The position numbers and the translations under genes were made by a program. The notes under the pieces were generated by a model. That model was not told the DNA's origin. It searched no databases and saw nothing but the letters and a program-made list of their open reading frames with translations. From NCBI RefSeq assembly GCF_029892285.1, contig NZ_JARXVM010000002.1:310001-374000 (forward strand): DNA of 64,000 nucleotides, written 5' to 3'. This document shows positions 1 to 11,990 of this stretch, in pieces; within the stretch, counting starts at the first letter, position 1, and each line of letters opens with the position of its first letter. The DNA comes from Rhizobium sp. SG_E_25_P2. GTDB lineage: Bacteria; Pseudomonadota; Alphaproteobacteria; Rhizobiales; Rhizobiaceae.

Positions 1-157
1 GCGGCTCCGGCTTGAATTTGATCGGCGCGGAAGGGACGTCATCGCGCCGGTCACGGGAGGAACGCTCCCATGACCTTGTTTCTACGGTTATGTCCGTGAA
101 CGTCCGCCGAACCCGCCGTTCATACTCCATTCATGTTTTTCGTCCGCCTCGCCGGGG

Positions 158-186
158 CTTGAAACGGCGGAAAACGCCTCCCACCT
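158..186 (+). promoter_or_regulatory. Candidate RpoH (sigma-32) heat-shock promoter
   Basis: CTTGAAA at 158-164 is followed, after 14 bases, by TCCCACCT at 179-186. This matches the heat-shock consensus CTTGAAA-N13-15-CCCCATNT at all seven -35 bases and six of eight -10 bases. Transcription would start near 193 and give a leader of about 100 nt before the Hsp20 gene. The call rests on sequence match and on the downstream gene being a small heat-shock protein. Confidence 0.65.
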
Positions 187-192
187 AAGCTC

Positions 193-295
193 TGCGGGAC
201 GCCGATGTCGGGTCCCGGAACCGGGTGCGCGGGGCCGAGGAACGGGCCGCGCGCCTGAACGACACATCGCACACGTTGCTCTCAAGGAGGACACC
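193..295 (+). ncRNA. ROSE-type RNA thermometer in the hsp20 5' leader
   Basis: The leader ends with TTGCT at 276-280, a four-base loop CTCA at 281-284, and the Shine-Dalgarno AGGAGG at 285-290. The pairing is U280-A285, C279-G286, G278 opposite G287, U277-A288 and U276-G289. This is the hallmark ROSE hairpin, in which a U-[U/C]-GCU strand masks the ribosome site with a G-G opposition. An upstream palindrome CCCGG-AA-CCGGG lies near 213-224. ROSE elements melt on heating and allow translation of rhizobial small heat-shock genes. The 5' end given here is inferred from the promoter. Confidence 0.75.
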
Positions 296-766
296 ATGCG
301 TCATTTCGATTTCTCCCCTCTCTATCGCTCCACCGTCGGCTTCGACCGCGTCTTCACGATGCTCGACAGCCTGGCCCAGCCGGAGCAGCCCACCTATCCG
401 CCCTATAATATCGAGAAGACGGGCGATAACGCCTATCGCATCTCGATGGCGGTCGCCGGCTTCGACGAAAGCGAGCTTTCGATCGAGCTCAACCAGCATA
501 TTCTGTCGGTGAAGGGCGAAAAGTCCGACGACAAAGCAGATGGTGCCGAGCTCCTTTATCGCGGTATCGCCAAACGCGCCTTTGAGCGGCGCTTCCAGCT
601 CGCCGACCATGTGGAAGTACGCGCCGCGCATCTCAAGAACGGCCTGTTGCATATCGATCTCGTGCGCGAGATCCCCGAGGCGATGAAGCCGCGTCGTATC
701 GAGATCGCCGCTCCCAGCGCGGCCGAGGCCCCCAAGGCGATCGAAGCCCAGGTGATCAATAGCTAA
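296..766 (+). CDS. Small heat-shock protein, Hsp20 (IbpA-like)
   Basis: This is an ATP-independent holdase chaperone of the alpha-crystallin family that binds unfolding proteins in the cytoplasm as a large oligomer. The 156-residue product has the short N-terminal arm seen in IbpA-type proteins (MRHFDFSPLYRSTVGFDRVF), an alpha-crystallin domain at about residues 37-130, and an I-x-I oligomer anchor (IEI) at 135-137, followed by an Ala-rich tail. The ATG is fixed by AGGAGG five bases upstream, inside the ROSE hairpin. It is a single-gene unit, with heat control at transcription (RpoH-like promoter) and at translation. A terminator hairpin follows at 813. Confidence 0.95.
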   Translation: MRHFDFSPLYRSTVGFDRVFTMLDSLAQPEQPTYPPYNIEKTGDNAYRISMAVAGFDESELSIELNQHILSVKGEKSDDKADGAELLYRGIAKRAFERRFQLADHVEVRAAHLKNGLLHIDLVREIPEAMKPRRIEIAAPSAAEAPKAIEAQVINS

Positions 767-812
767 GGCTTCATTGGCTAAAATTGCGGCGTCGAACGAC
801 GTCCAAATTCCG

Positions 813-845
813 AGCCCCGTCGCGATCCATGCGGCGGGGCTTTTG
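813..845 (+). terminator. Rho-independent terminator after hsp20
   Basis: Stem AGCCCCG (813-819) pairs with CGGGGCT (835-841), followed by TTTTG. It sits between two convergent genes and ends nine bases before the threonine aldolase stop. Confidence 0.6.
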
Positions 846-853
846 CTTGCCGT

Positions 854-1909
854 TCAGAGGAGCGCGGCGATGGCCGCAACATCCTCTTCGCGCGTCGCGA
901 AACTGGCGATGAAACGGCGGATCTTTTCGTTTGAAGCGAGTTCGCCTTCCATGCCGCGCGGGGTCTCCCAGTCATAGAAGCGAGCGCCTGCCTGACGCAG
1001 CGCCTCGGCCTTCTCGTCGGTCATGATCAGGAAGATCTGGTTGCCCTGAGTCGGCCAAGCGATTCGCGTTTGTGCGGACATTTGGGCGGCTTCGGTCAAT
1101 TTCCGGGCCATGGCGTTGGCGTGTCGGGCCAGTTCTATCCACAGGTCGTTCTGGAGCCAGGCTTCGAACTGCGCGGCGACAAAGGCGGATTTCGAGAACA
1201 GGTTGGCGCCGCGCTTGCGCAGTCGCGGCATGGCGCGGGCGTCGGCGGGATTGAAGAAGATCACCGCTTCGGCGCACCAGCAGCCATTCTTGGTGCCGCC
1301 CAGCGAGAGGATGTCGACGCCGGCCTTCCAGGTCATCTCGGCGGGCGTGCAGCCGAGCGCGGCCACGGCGTTGGAAAAGCGTGCGCCATCCATGTGGGTC
1401 TTGAGGCCGGCGGCGGCGGCGATCGCGCTCAGGGCGCGGATTTCCTCAAGGCTGTAGACCGTGCCGGCTTCGGTGGCCTGGGTCAGGGAAAGCGCGGTCT
1501 TTTCACCCACATGCACGTCGTCATCCGGAAAAAGCGTCATTGCCAGGCGCAGGGCATCCGGGTCGATCTTGCCATGCCCGCCGGGCCCGCCGCCCACCGG
1601 AACCAGCTTGCCGCCGCCTGTTTGCAGTTCAACCGCGCCGCCTTCGTGGTGAATGACATGGGCTTCATTGTGGCAGAACATCACGCTTGCCGGACGGGCG
1701 ACGGAGGCCAGCGCCAGGGAATTGGCGGCCGTACCCGTGGCGACGAAGAACACCGCCACGTCGCGTTCGAACAAGGCTGAGAGAGCGGCGGCGGCGCGGT
1801 CGTCGACGTCGCTCCCTCCATAGGGGGCGTGATAGGCGCCGGCGGCTGTGGATAGACTGGCGGCGATGGCGGGATGCGCGCCGGCCCAGTTGTCAGAGGC
1901 GAAAATCAA
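854..1909 (-). CDS. ltaE: Low-specificity L-threonine aldolase
   Basis: This PLP enzyme of fold type I cleaves L-threonine or L-allo-threonine to glycine and acetaldehyde. The chosen product of about 351 residues begins MIFASDNWAGAHP, the usual start of the rhizobial form. It contains HMDGARFSNA, with the Asp that contacts PLP, and LSLGGTKNG, whose Lys is the Schiff-base residue. I chose a TTG start at 1909 because AAAGGGTGG lies just upstream and the family begins here. The frame stays open upstream to 2074 and a GTG at 1915 is an alternative. The gene diverges from gltB. Confidence 0.9.
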   Translation of the reverse strand: MIFASDNWAGAHPAIAASLSTAAGAYHAPYGGSDVDDRAAAALSALFERDVAVFFVATGTAANSLALASVARPASVMFCHNEAHVIHHEGGAVELQTGGGKLVPVGGGPGGHGKIDPDALRLAMTLFPDDDVHVGEKTALSLTQATEAGTVYSLEEIRALSAIAAAAGLKTHMDGARFSNAVAALGCTPAEMTWKAGVDILSLGGTKNGCWCAEAVIFFNPADARAMPRLRKRGANLFSKSAFVAAQFEAWLQNDLWIELARHANAMARKLTEAAQMSAQTRIAWPTQGNQIFLIMTDEKAEALRQAGARFYDWETPRGMEGELASNEKIRRFIASFATREEDVAAIAALL

Positions 1910-1943
1910 GAAAACCACCCTTTGCGTTTGTTCGGATTTGTTG

Positions 1944-1957
1944 TCATGTCGACATGA
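1944..1957. repeat. 14-bp perfect palindrome upstream of ltaE
   Basis: TCATGTCGACATGA is its own reverse complement. It lies 35 bases upstream of the ltaE start, where an operator would be expected. No regulator can be named. Confidence 0.4.
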
Positions 1958-2062
1958 ATGTGGCGAATTTGATTTTGCAAGAGGCGTTTGCCCAAAATCG
2001 AACCATTTTTCGGGGGTCGCCCCTTGCGGTGAAATCGCCTTTCTGCCATAGGATAAGAGAAT

Positions 2063-2083
2063 TAGGACAGTCATGCTGTCCTA
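2063..2083. promoter_or_regulatory. Putative operator TAGGACAG-N5-CTGTCCTA
   Basis: This is a perfect 8-bp inverted repeat with a 5-bp spacer, the geometry of a dimeric winged-helix or helix-turn-helix repressor site. It lies between divergent ltaE and gltB, about 250 bases from the gltB start. I do not recognise the regulator. There is no T-run after it, so it does not look like a terminator. Confidence 0.5.
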
Positions 2084-2205
2084 TTTTGCTGCATGGATCC
2101 TGAAGGCCCGTCACACGGTCTTTAAACAAGCGGTCCAGCCTCCTGATCCGCCGGGGAAAGCGGGCAGGGGCAGAAGCCGGCAGCTGCGTGGACGCGGGGT
2201 CGAAC

Positions 2206-2221
2206 TGGCCCGGGAATTGCA
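2206..2221 (+). promoter_or_regulatory. Candidate sigma-54 (RpoN) promoter for gltB
   Basis: TGGCCC-N5-TTGCA matches the -24/-12 consensus TGGCAC-N5-TTGCA at all but one position, with the invariant GG (2207-2208) and GC (2219-2220) exactly ten bases apart. It would give a leader of about 100 nt before gltB. RpoN/NtrC control of glutamate synthase is plausible, but a single motif match can arise by chance in GC-rich DNA. Confidence 0.4.
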
Positions 2222-2333
2222 GCTTGTACAGGAAAATGCGAAGACATTCATCGTTCGCGATCAGGGCGCCCTCATGCGCGCTTTCGCGGGTTCACGCGGG
2301 CGCCGGAACGGCCCCATGGCAGGAGGAAAGAAG

Positions 2334-7058
<4,725 letters not shown>

Positions 7059-7070
7059 GTTGGCGGCTGG

Positions 7071-7109
7071 CCATAGCCGTGATATGACACTGGCATATGA
7101 CGGCTATGG
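7071..7109. promoter_or_regulatory. vapBC operator: long interrupted inverted repeat
   Basis: Arms CCATAGCCGT-G-ATATG (7071-7086) and CATAT-G-ACGGCTATGG (7094-7109) form a 16-bp inverted repeat with one mismatch around a 7-base spacer. It starts 13 bases after the gltB stop and ends at the vapB ribosome site. The position and symmetry fit autoregulation by a VapBC complex. The repeat implies that vapBC has its own promoter rather than relying only on gltB readthrough. Confidence 0.7.
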
Positions 7110-7117
7110 AGGCTGCG

Positions 7118-7393
7118 ATGAACGAGCATGCATCGCCCAAAAGTGCAGAAGGTGAAATCGAACTCAGCGTCTTCACCAATGGACGAAGCCGCGCGGTTCG
7201 CATTCCGAAGGAGTTCGAGTTTCCGGGAAAGAAGGTCATCATGATCAAGCAACCGGATGGGTCCCTTTTGCTGCGCACGGCGGAGACTGCAGGTCTGATC
7301 GATTATCTCAAGACAGCGGAACCATGGCTGGGCGGAGATTTTCTGGACCGTGACGACGAGGAGATTGCGCCGCTGGATGAGGTGGAGCTCTGA
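7118..7393 (+). CDS. vapB: Antitoxin of VapBC pair, AbrB/VapB-type
   Basis: The labile antitoxin binds VapC and represses the operon. The 91-residue product has an N-terminal AbrB (swapped-hairpin) DNA-binding domain, visible as VFTNGRSRAVRIPKEFEF, and an acidic C-terminal tail (DRDDEEIAPLDEVEL) of the kind that wraps around the toxin. ATG 7118 is chosen because GGAGG lies five bases upstream. An earlier ATG at 7097 falls inside the operator repeat. The stop overlaps the vapC start by one base (TGATG), which indicates translational coupling. Confidence 0.85.
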   Translation: MNEHASPKSAEGEIELSVFTNGRSRAVRIPKEFEFPGKKVIMIKQPDGSLLLRTAETAGLIDYLKTAEPWLGGDFLDRDDEEIAPLDEVEL

Positions 7394-7788
7394 TGAAATA
7401 CATGCTGGACACGAACGCCATCTCGTCCATCGTTTCCAATCCGCAAGGGCCGGTGTTGACGAGGATGATGGCGGTGGGCGAGGCGAACGTGTTCACGAGC
7501 ATCTTCGTACATGCGGAAGTCTGGTACGGGGTGAAGAAGAAGGGATCGGCGGAACTTGCAGCCAAGGTTCGTCGTGTCACCGAAAAGCTGTACGTCGCTC
7601 CCTTCCAGATGCCGGGAGACGCTCGATACGCCGATATCCGGCTCGCCCTTCGCCAGGGGCAAAACATCGGGCCGAACGATCTGTGGATCGCGGCGCATGC
7701 GCTGGCGCTGGATGCGGTGCTGGTGACGGACAATGACAGAGAATTTTCCCGGGTTCCGGGATTGAAGACAGAGAATTGGGTCAGGTAA
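7393..7788 (+). CDS. vapC: Toxin of VapBC pair, PIN-domain endoribonuclease
   Basis: VapC toxins are Mg-dependent endoribonucleases that cleave tRNA or rRNA and arrest growth when the antitoxin is lost. The 131-residue product is a complete PIN domain. The acidic residues are D6 (MLDTNAISS), E42 (VHAEVWYG), D96 (GPNDLWIAAHA) and D113 (VTDNDREF), so the toxin looks intact. Its actual RNA target cannot be read from sequence. The pair sits between gltB and gltD in the same orientation, so a gltBD transcript would run through it. Confidence 0.9.
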   Translation: MKYMLDTNAISSIVSNPQGPVLTRMMAVGEANVFTSIFVHAEVWYGVKKKGSAELAAKVRRVTEKLYVAPFQMPGDARYADIRLALRQGQNIGPNDLWIAAHALALDAVLVTDNDREFSRVPGLKTENWVR

Positions 7789-7827
7789 CAAGCCGGAGAA
7801 CGGCGAGAAGAGGGCAGGCAAGGGACG

Positions 7828-9282
7828 ATGGGCAAGGTAACGGGTTTTCTCGAGATCGACAGGCAGGTCGGCAAATATCAGCCGGCTTCGGACCGCATTC
7901 GCCATTTCCGCGAATTCACCATTCCGATGTCGGATCAGGAAGTGGAGAAACAGGCCGCCCGCTGCATGGATTGCGGCATCCCCTTCTGCCATGGTCCGAC
8001 CGGCTGTCCGGTTCATAACCAGATTCCTGACTGGAACGATCTGGTGTTCAACAACAAGTGGGAAGAGGCGATCCGCAACCTCCATTCCACCAACAATTTC
8101 CCGGAATTCACCGGCCGCGTCTGCCCCGCGCCCTGCGAGGAAGCCTGCACGCTGAATCTCGAAGACGCCCCGGTGGCGATCAAGACCGTCGAGCAGGCGA
8201 TCGCCGACAAAGCCTATGAAATGGGCTATATCGTGCCGCAGCCGGCCACCACGAAAACGAACAAGAGCGTGGCGGTCATCGGCTCCGGTCCCGCCGGCAT
8301 GGCGGCGGCCCAGCAACTGGCCCGCGCCGGCCACGACGTGACGGTTTATGAGCGGGAAACCAAGCCCGGCGGGCTGCTGCGCTACGGCATTCCCGATTTC
8401 AAGATGGAAAAGAATTTCATCGATCGCCGCGTCGAGCAGATGAAGGGCGAAGGCGTGACCTTCCAGTGCGGCGTCAATGTCGGCGTGGATCTGAAGGTCG
8501 AGGACCTGCTCGCCAAATATGACGCTGTACTCTATTGCGGCGGCTCGGAAACGCCGCGCAACGCCGGCATTCCCGGCGTCGACCTGCATGGCGTGCATGA
8601 CGCGATGCCGTATCTCGTGCAGCAGAACCGCCGCGTCGGCCGTGAAAATATCGACAGCGTCGGTTGGCCTTCCGCGCCGATCCTGGCCGGCGGCAAGCAT
8701 GTGGTGGTCGTTGGCGGCGGCGACACGGCGTCCGACTGCGTCGGCACCGCGTTCCGTCAGGGCGCCGTGAAGGTGAGCCAGCTCGACATTCGCCCGATGC
8801 CGCCCGAGAAGGAAGACAAGCTCGCGGTCTGGCCTTACTGGGCGACCAAGATGCGCACCTCCTCCTCGCAGGCCGAAGGCGCTAACCGTGAATTTCAGGT
8901 GGCGACGCTCGAATTCGTCGGCGAAGACGGTGTTCTGACCGGCGTCAAGTGCTGCCAGGTCGACGAGCGGCGCAAGCCAATCGCCGGCACCGAGTTCATC
9001 ATCAAGGCCGATCTCGCTTTCATCGCCATCGGTTTCCAGGGTCCGTTCATGGGCGGCGTCATCGCCGATCTCGGCGACCGGCTGACGCTGAACACCGATC
9101 GTCGCGGCTCGACCAATGTCGTCGCCGACGACAAGGACTACAAGACCTCGGTCGACAAATTCTGGACGGCGGGCGATGTGCGCCGGGGCCAGTCGCTGGT
9201 GGTCTGGGCGATTCGCGAAGGCCGCCAGGCCGCCCGCGCCATCGACGAAGCCTTGATGGGCGCGACCACGCTGCCGCGCTAA
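7828..9282 (+). CDS. gltD: Glutamate synthase (NADPH), small (beta) subunit
   Basis: It oxidises NADPH and passes electrons through FAD and Fe-S clusters to GltB. The 484-residue product has an N-terminal Fe-S domain ([16 protein letters not shown] at about 48-63, then CPAPCEEAC), an FAD-binding Rossmann motif [10 protein letters not shown] at about 151, and an NADPH motif [13 protein letters not shown] at about 293. It ends with [13 protein letters not shown]. The gene lies 39 bases after vapC and is followed by a strong terminator. The spacing leaves open whether it is made from the gltB promoter, the vapBC promoter or its own. Confidence 0.97.
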   Translation: MGKVTGFLEIDRQVGKYQPASDRIRHFREFTIPMSDQEVEKQAARCMDCGIPFCHGPTGCPVHNQIPDWNDLVFNNKWEEAIRNLHSTNNFPEFTGRVCPAPCEEACTLNLEDAPVAIKTVEQAIADKAYEMGYIVPQPATTKTNKSVAVIGSGPAGMAAAQQLARAGHDVTVYERETKPGGLLRYGIPDFKMEKNFIDRRVEQMKGEGVTFQCGVNVGVDLKVEDLLAKYDAVLYCGGSETPRNAGIPGVDLHGVHDAMPYLVQQNRRVGRENIDSVGWPSAPILAGGKHVVVVGGGDTASDCVGTAFRQGAVKVSQLDIRPMPPEKEDKLAVWPYWATKMRTSSSQAEGANREFQVATLEFVGEDGVLTGVKCCQVDERRKPIAGTEFIIKADLAFIAIGFQGPFMGGVIADLGDRLTLNTDRRGSTNVVADDKDYKTSVDKFWTAGDVRRGQSLVVWAIREGRQAARAIDEALMGATTLPR

Positions 9283-9308
9283 TCCGGCGCATAGTCTGCA
9301 TGACACTG

Positions 9309-9335
9309 AAACCCGCGGCTCAGCCCGCGGGTTTT
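9309..9335 (+). terminator. Terminator after gltD, overlapping the convergent gene's 3' end
   Basis: AAACCCGCGG (9309-9318) pairs with CCGCGGGTTT (9325-9334), followed by TTGCG. The right arm also encodes the last codons and stop of the minus-strand DUF459 gene, which ends at 9320. Confidence 0.75.
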
Positions 9336-10504
9336 GCGTTTGCGGGCCAGCGATAATCGTCGACCCGGCCGACGGGCGCGGGCGCGGTCTCGCCCTTTTC
9401 GATCAGGCGGTCGCGCGGTGTCTTTCCGGCGGACTGCGGCAGCAGCGTCTGGTCGAGGAGTTCCGCCGATCCGTCGAGATCGGGATCGGACAGGCTGATC
9501 GGGGGCAGGGCGGTGATCTCGTGGATTTCGGTCTTCGGGGCAGCGTCGAGCGGCAGGCCTGTGGCGTCGAGACGGACGAGGTCGCTGACGGCGTCGCCGC
9601 CGAGCAGTCGGGCGATGTCCTTTTCGAGATAGAAGGCCATTTTTCGCTTGCCCGCCTTGGTCAAGCTGACGCCATCGGAGCCGCGAAGGCGGACCGGCTG
9701 ACCGTTGATGTCGGAGCCGGTGGCGATGTATTTGCCGCTTTCGTCGGCGAAGCCGTCCCAGATGTCGATAAAGGCCCCGCCCACCGCTTCCATCCGCGTC
9801 CGGTAGATATTGTTGAGCGTGGCGGCGTCGGCGCTGAGCGATGGCGATTGGAACGACGGCAGACCCGCCCAGATGAACGGTATCTTCGCACGGGCCGCCA
9901 CCGAGGCGAGGTCATCGACGCGCCGCTGATACTCCCTGTCCCAGCCTTCGGACCGGAATTTTTCCGTCGCGCCGCCGAGATCGATCTGCTGGCGATCATT
10001 TGAGCCCAGCATGATGACGATGAGCGATGGTTTGTGCCTGTCGATCTTCTGGGAAAGCGTCTTTGGCCAATCAAGATGGTCGGACCGCACCAGGCCAGAG
10101 GCGCTGTCGGTTTCCTTGACGACCGTGATCGTCGGGTCCTGCGCAAAGGCGGCGGTGAGGCCGTCCGCGAGGCCCGAGGCCATGAAGTCGCCGATCACCA
10201 CGATTTTGCGCGCATCGGCCTTCTTGACCAAGGGGCCGGCGGGCGCGGTCTTGACGGTTTGCACCGCGCGTTTCTTGGCGGCGGTGTTGCGGCGTGGCCG
10301 GACGCGTTGCGGGCGCGCGTCCTCGCGCTGCCGCAGTTGAGGGCGTCCGAGTATGACGTCGAGAATAGAGCGCCGCTGCCGGAATTCCTGGGCTTGCGCT
10401 GCGGACGCCGCGAGATCGGCGAGCGGAAGAATGAGCGCGAGGATCAGGATGATCACGCGCTTGGCGCAAGACGGTCTGGACGAAGTGTGGCTATGATCGG
10501 CCAT
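9320..10504 (-). CDS. DUF459 SGNH/GDSL-hydrolase-like exported protein
   Basis: The 394-residue product has a hydrophobic N-terminal segment ([22 protein letters not shown], about residues 17-38) suggesting export, a basic linker, and an SGNH-like fold from about residue 98. Block I reads GDFMAS (105-110), so the classical GDS serine is Phe. The Asn of block III is kept (LGSND, 167-170). The final block reads DGVSLTKAG (277-285), with Ser where most family members have the catalytic His. It may therefore be a non-catalytic or altered hydrolase. ATG 10504 follows AAGGGAGA. No substrate can be named. It lies upstream of galU and next to a lytic transglycosylase, so an envelope role is likely. 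Confidence 0.75.
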   Translation of the reverse strand: MADHSHTSSRPSCAKRVIILILALILPLADLAASAAQAQEFRQRRSILDVILGRPQLRQREDARPQRVRPRRNTAAKKRAVQTVKTAPAGPLVKKADARKIVVIGDFMASGLADGLTAAFAQDPTITVVKETDSASGLVRSDHLDWPKTLSQKIDRHKPSLIVIMLGSNDRQQIDLGGATEKFRSEGWDREYQRRVDDLASVAARAKIPFIWAGLPSFQSPSLSADAATLNNIYRTRMEAVGGAFIDIWDGFADESGKYIATGSDINGQPVRLRGSDGVSLTKAGKRKMAFYLEKDIARLLGGDAVSDLVRLDATGLPLDAAPKTEIHEITALPPISLSDPDLDGSAELLDQTLLPQSAGKTPRDRLIEKGETAPAPVGRVDDYRWPANAKPAG

Positions 10505-10533
10505 CGGCGTCTCCCTTGCCGGCGGGAATGCGA

Positions 10534-10553
10534 AAGCCGGGCTGAGCCCGGCC
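10534..10553 (-). terminator. Hairpin after the lytic transglycosylase gene
   Basis: AGCCGGGC (10535-10542) pairs with GCCCGGC (10546-10552) across a 3-base loop. On the minus strand it is followed by TTTCGC, so termination would be partial. It separates the transglycosylase gene from the DUF459 gene transcribed in the same direction. Confidence 0.45.
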
Positions 10554-10580
10554 TCCTCAGGCAGATGTAGGCGAGCGGCT

Positions 10581-11819
10581 TCAGCGGCGCAAGGCGTTCA
10601 ACAGCGCTTCGGTCGGCTTGCCGTCCGGCTGCATGCCGAGTTGCGATTGGATGGCGGCGATGGCCGTCTTGGATCCCGAACCGAAATTGCCGTCGATCGC
10701 GCCGTCGTAATAGCCGAGCGCCTTCATCCGCTCCTGAAGCTCGAACTTCTCCTTGACGTCGAGCGTTCCGGCTGGGCGCGGCCAGTTCTGCTGCAGGCCG
10801 CCATAACCGGCGATCTCGTCGGCGAGCATGCCCACGGCGAGCGCGTAGGAATCGGCGGCGTTGTATTTTTTGATGACGAAGAAATTGCGCGTCATCAGGA
10901 AGGCGGGGCCGTTGGATCCCGCCGGCATCTTCAGGGTGGCGCGGTCCTTGCCGTATTTGAAGCCCTTGCCGTTCGGACGCAGGAAACCGAGCTTCTGCCA
11001 CTCGGCCAGCGTCTTGGTCCGACCGGCATATTGGTCTGCGCCGGCAGGGGCGGCGACTTCATAGCCCCAGGTCTTGCCGGCCTGCCAGCCATTCTTGGCC
11101 AGCAGGTTGGCGGAGGTGGCGAGCGCATCGGGAATGGAATTCCAGATGTCGCGGCGGCCATTGCCATCAGCGTCATAGCCATAGAGCAGATAACTGGTCG
11201 GAATGAACTGGGTGTGACCCATGGCGCCGGCCCAGGAGCCTGTGAGACCTTCGGCCGACACATCGCCGCGCTGCAGGATCTTCAAGGCCGCGATCAATTG
11301 CGTGCGCGCGAATTTCGCCCGCTTCTTGTCGATATAGGCGAGGCTTGCAAGCGCGCGGGGAACATTGTGCAGCCTGTCGGGTTTTTCGAGAACCGCGCCG
11401 TAATTGCTCTCCATGGACCAGATCGCCAGAAGAATATGACGATCCACCCCGAAATGTCGCTCGACCGCCGCCAGAGTGCGGCCGTGCTTTCTCAGCATGT
11501 CTCGTCCGATGCCCGCCGTGTAGGGATTGACGCGGCTATCGAGATACTCCCAAATTCGGTGCTTGAATTCAGGCTGGTAATTGGCTTTTTCAATGACGGT
11601 GGGATCCGGTTCGTTGACGCCGCGAAAGGCCCGCACATAGGTGTCGCGACTGATGCCGGCCTGGGCCGCCACCGGATAAAACGCATTGATCCAGTTGACG
11701 AAGCCCTTATCCGCATGCGCGGGGGAGGCGGCAAGCGCGCCACATATCGCAAGCATTGGGGCGAAAACGCGAATTCGGGAGAGGATCTGTATGGGTTTCA
11801 TGGCAATCATCCGGTTCAT
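10581..11819 (-). CDS. Lytic murein transglycosylase (MltB family) with peptidoglycan-binding domain
   Basis: It cleaves the MurNAc-GlcNAc bond in the periplasm to give 1,6-anhydro products. The 412-residue protein has a signal peptide ending near AHA-DK (36/37), an MltB-type SLT domain with the catalytic Glu in WSMESNYG (E137), the motif GSWAGAMGHTQFIPTSY, and a C-terminal PG_binding_1 domain at about 345-410 (QERMKALGYYDGAIDGNFG). No lipobox cysteine is seen, so it is soluble or loosely attached. ATG 11819 follows AGGA. ATGs 4 and 7 codons in are possible alternative starts. Confidence 0.92.
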   Translation of the reverse strand: MNRMIAMKPIQILSRIRVFAPMLAICGALAASPAHADKGFVNWINAFYPVAAQAGISRDTYVRAFRGVNEPDPTVIEKANYQPEFKHRIWEYLDSRVNPYTAGIGRDMLRKHGRTLAAVERHFGVDRHILLAIWSMESNYGAVLEKPDRLHNVPRALASLAYIDKKRAKFARTQLIAALKILQRGDVSAEGLTGSWAGAMGHTQFIPTSYLLYGYDADGNGRRDIWNSIPDALATSANLLAKNGWQAGKTWGYEVAAPAGADQYAGRTKTLAEWQKLGFLRPNGKGFKYGKDRATLKMPAGSNGPAFLMTRNFFVIKKYNAADSYALAVGMLADEIAGYGGLQQNWPRPAGTLDVKEKFELQERMKALGYYDGAIDGNFGSGSKTAIAAIQSQLGMQPDGKPTEALLNALRR

Positions 11820-11990
11820 TCATGTTCCTGGACACCGACACCGCCGGTTAATGCGACAAAATACAGAGCCGTGGTCAACAAATTCTTTACCATCAGACGC
11901 GCCCGCGGTCACTTCTTTAAAAAAAAGTAGCAACCTTGTGGGAATACGTTCAAATATCGCACACAATCCAGATTCTAGAGATGGAGATCA

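Larger units (their letters stand above)
1910..2333. other. ltaE-gltB divergent intergenic region
   Basis: No gene is supported in these 424 bases. They hold two perfect inverted repeats (1944-1957 and 2063-2083) and a candidate sigma-54 promoter (2206-2221), each listed separately. The open frame that would extend gltB upstream from 2334 has no ribosome site and unusual composition, so I treat it as leader. Confidence 0.6.

Noticed and set aside
1-157. Possible end of an upstream gene at the window start
   Set aside because: A stop codon occurs in each frame very early, but too few codons are visible to support any gene.
185-652. Minus-strand open frame over hsp20
   Set aside because: It is antisense to a certain small heat-shock gene and its ROSE leader, with no domain.
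2073-2333. 87-residue N-terminal extension of gltB
   Set aside because: The class II glutaminase propeptide is normally short, AGGAGGAAAG sits before ATG 2334, and the extension contains an operator-like repeat and a candidate promoter.
7303-9306. 667-residue open frame antisense to vapC and gltD
   Set aside because: It overlaps two well-supported genes and shows no domain.
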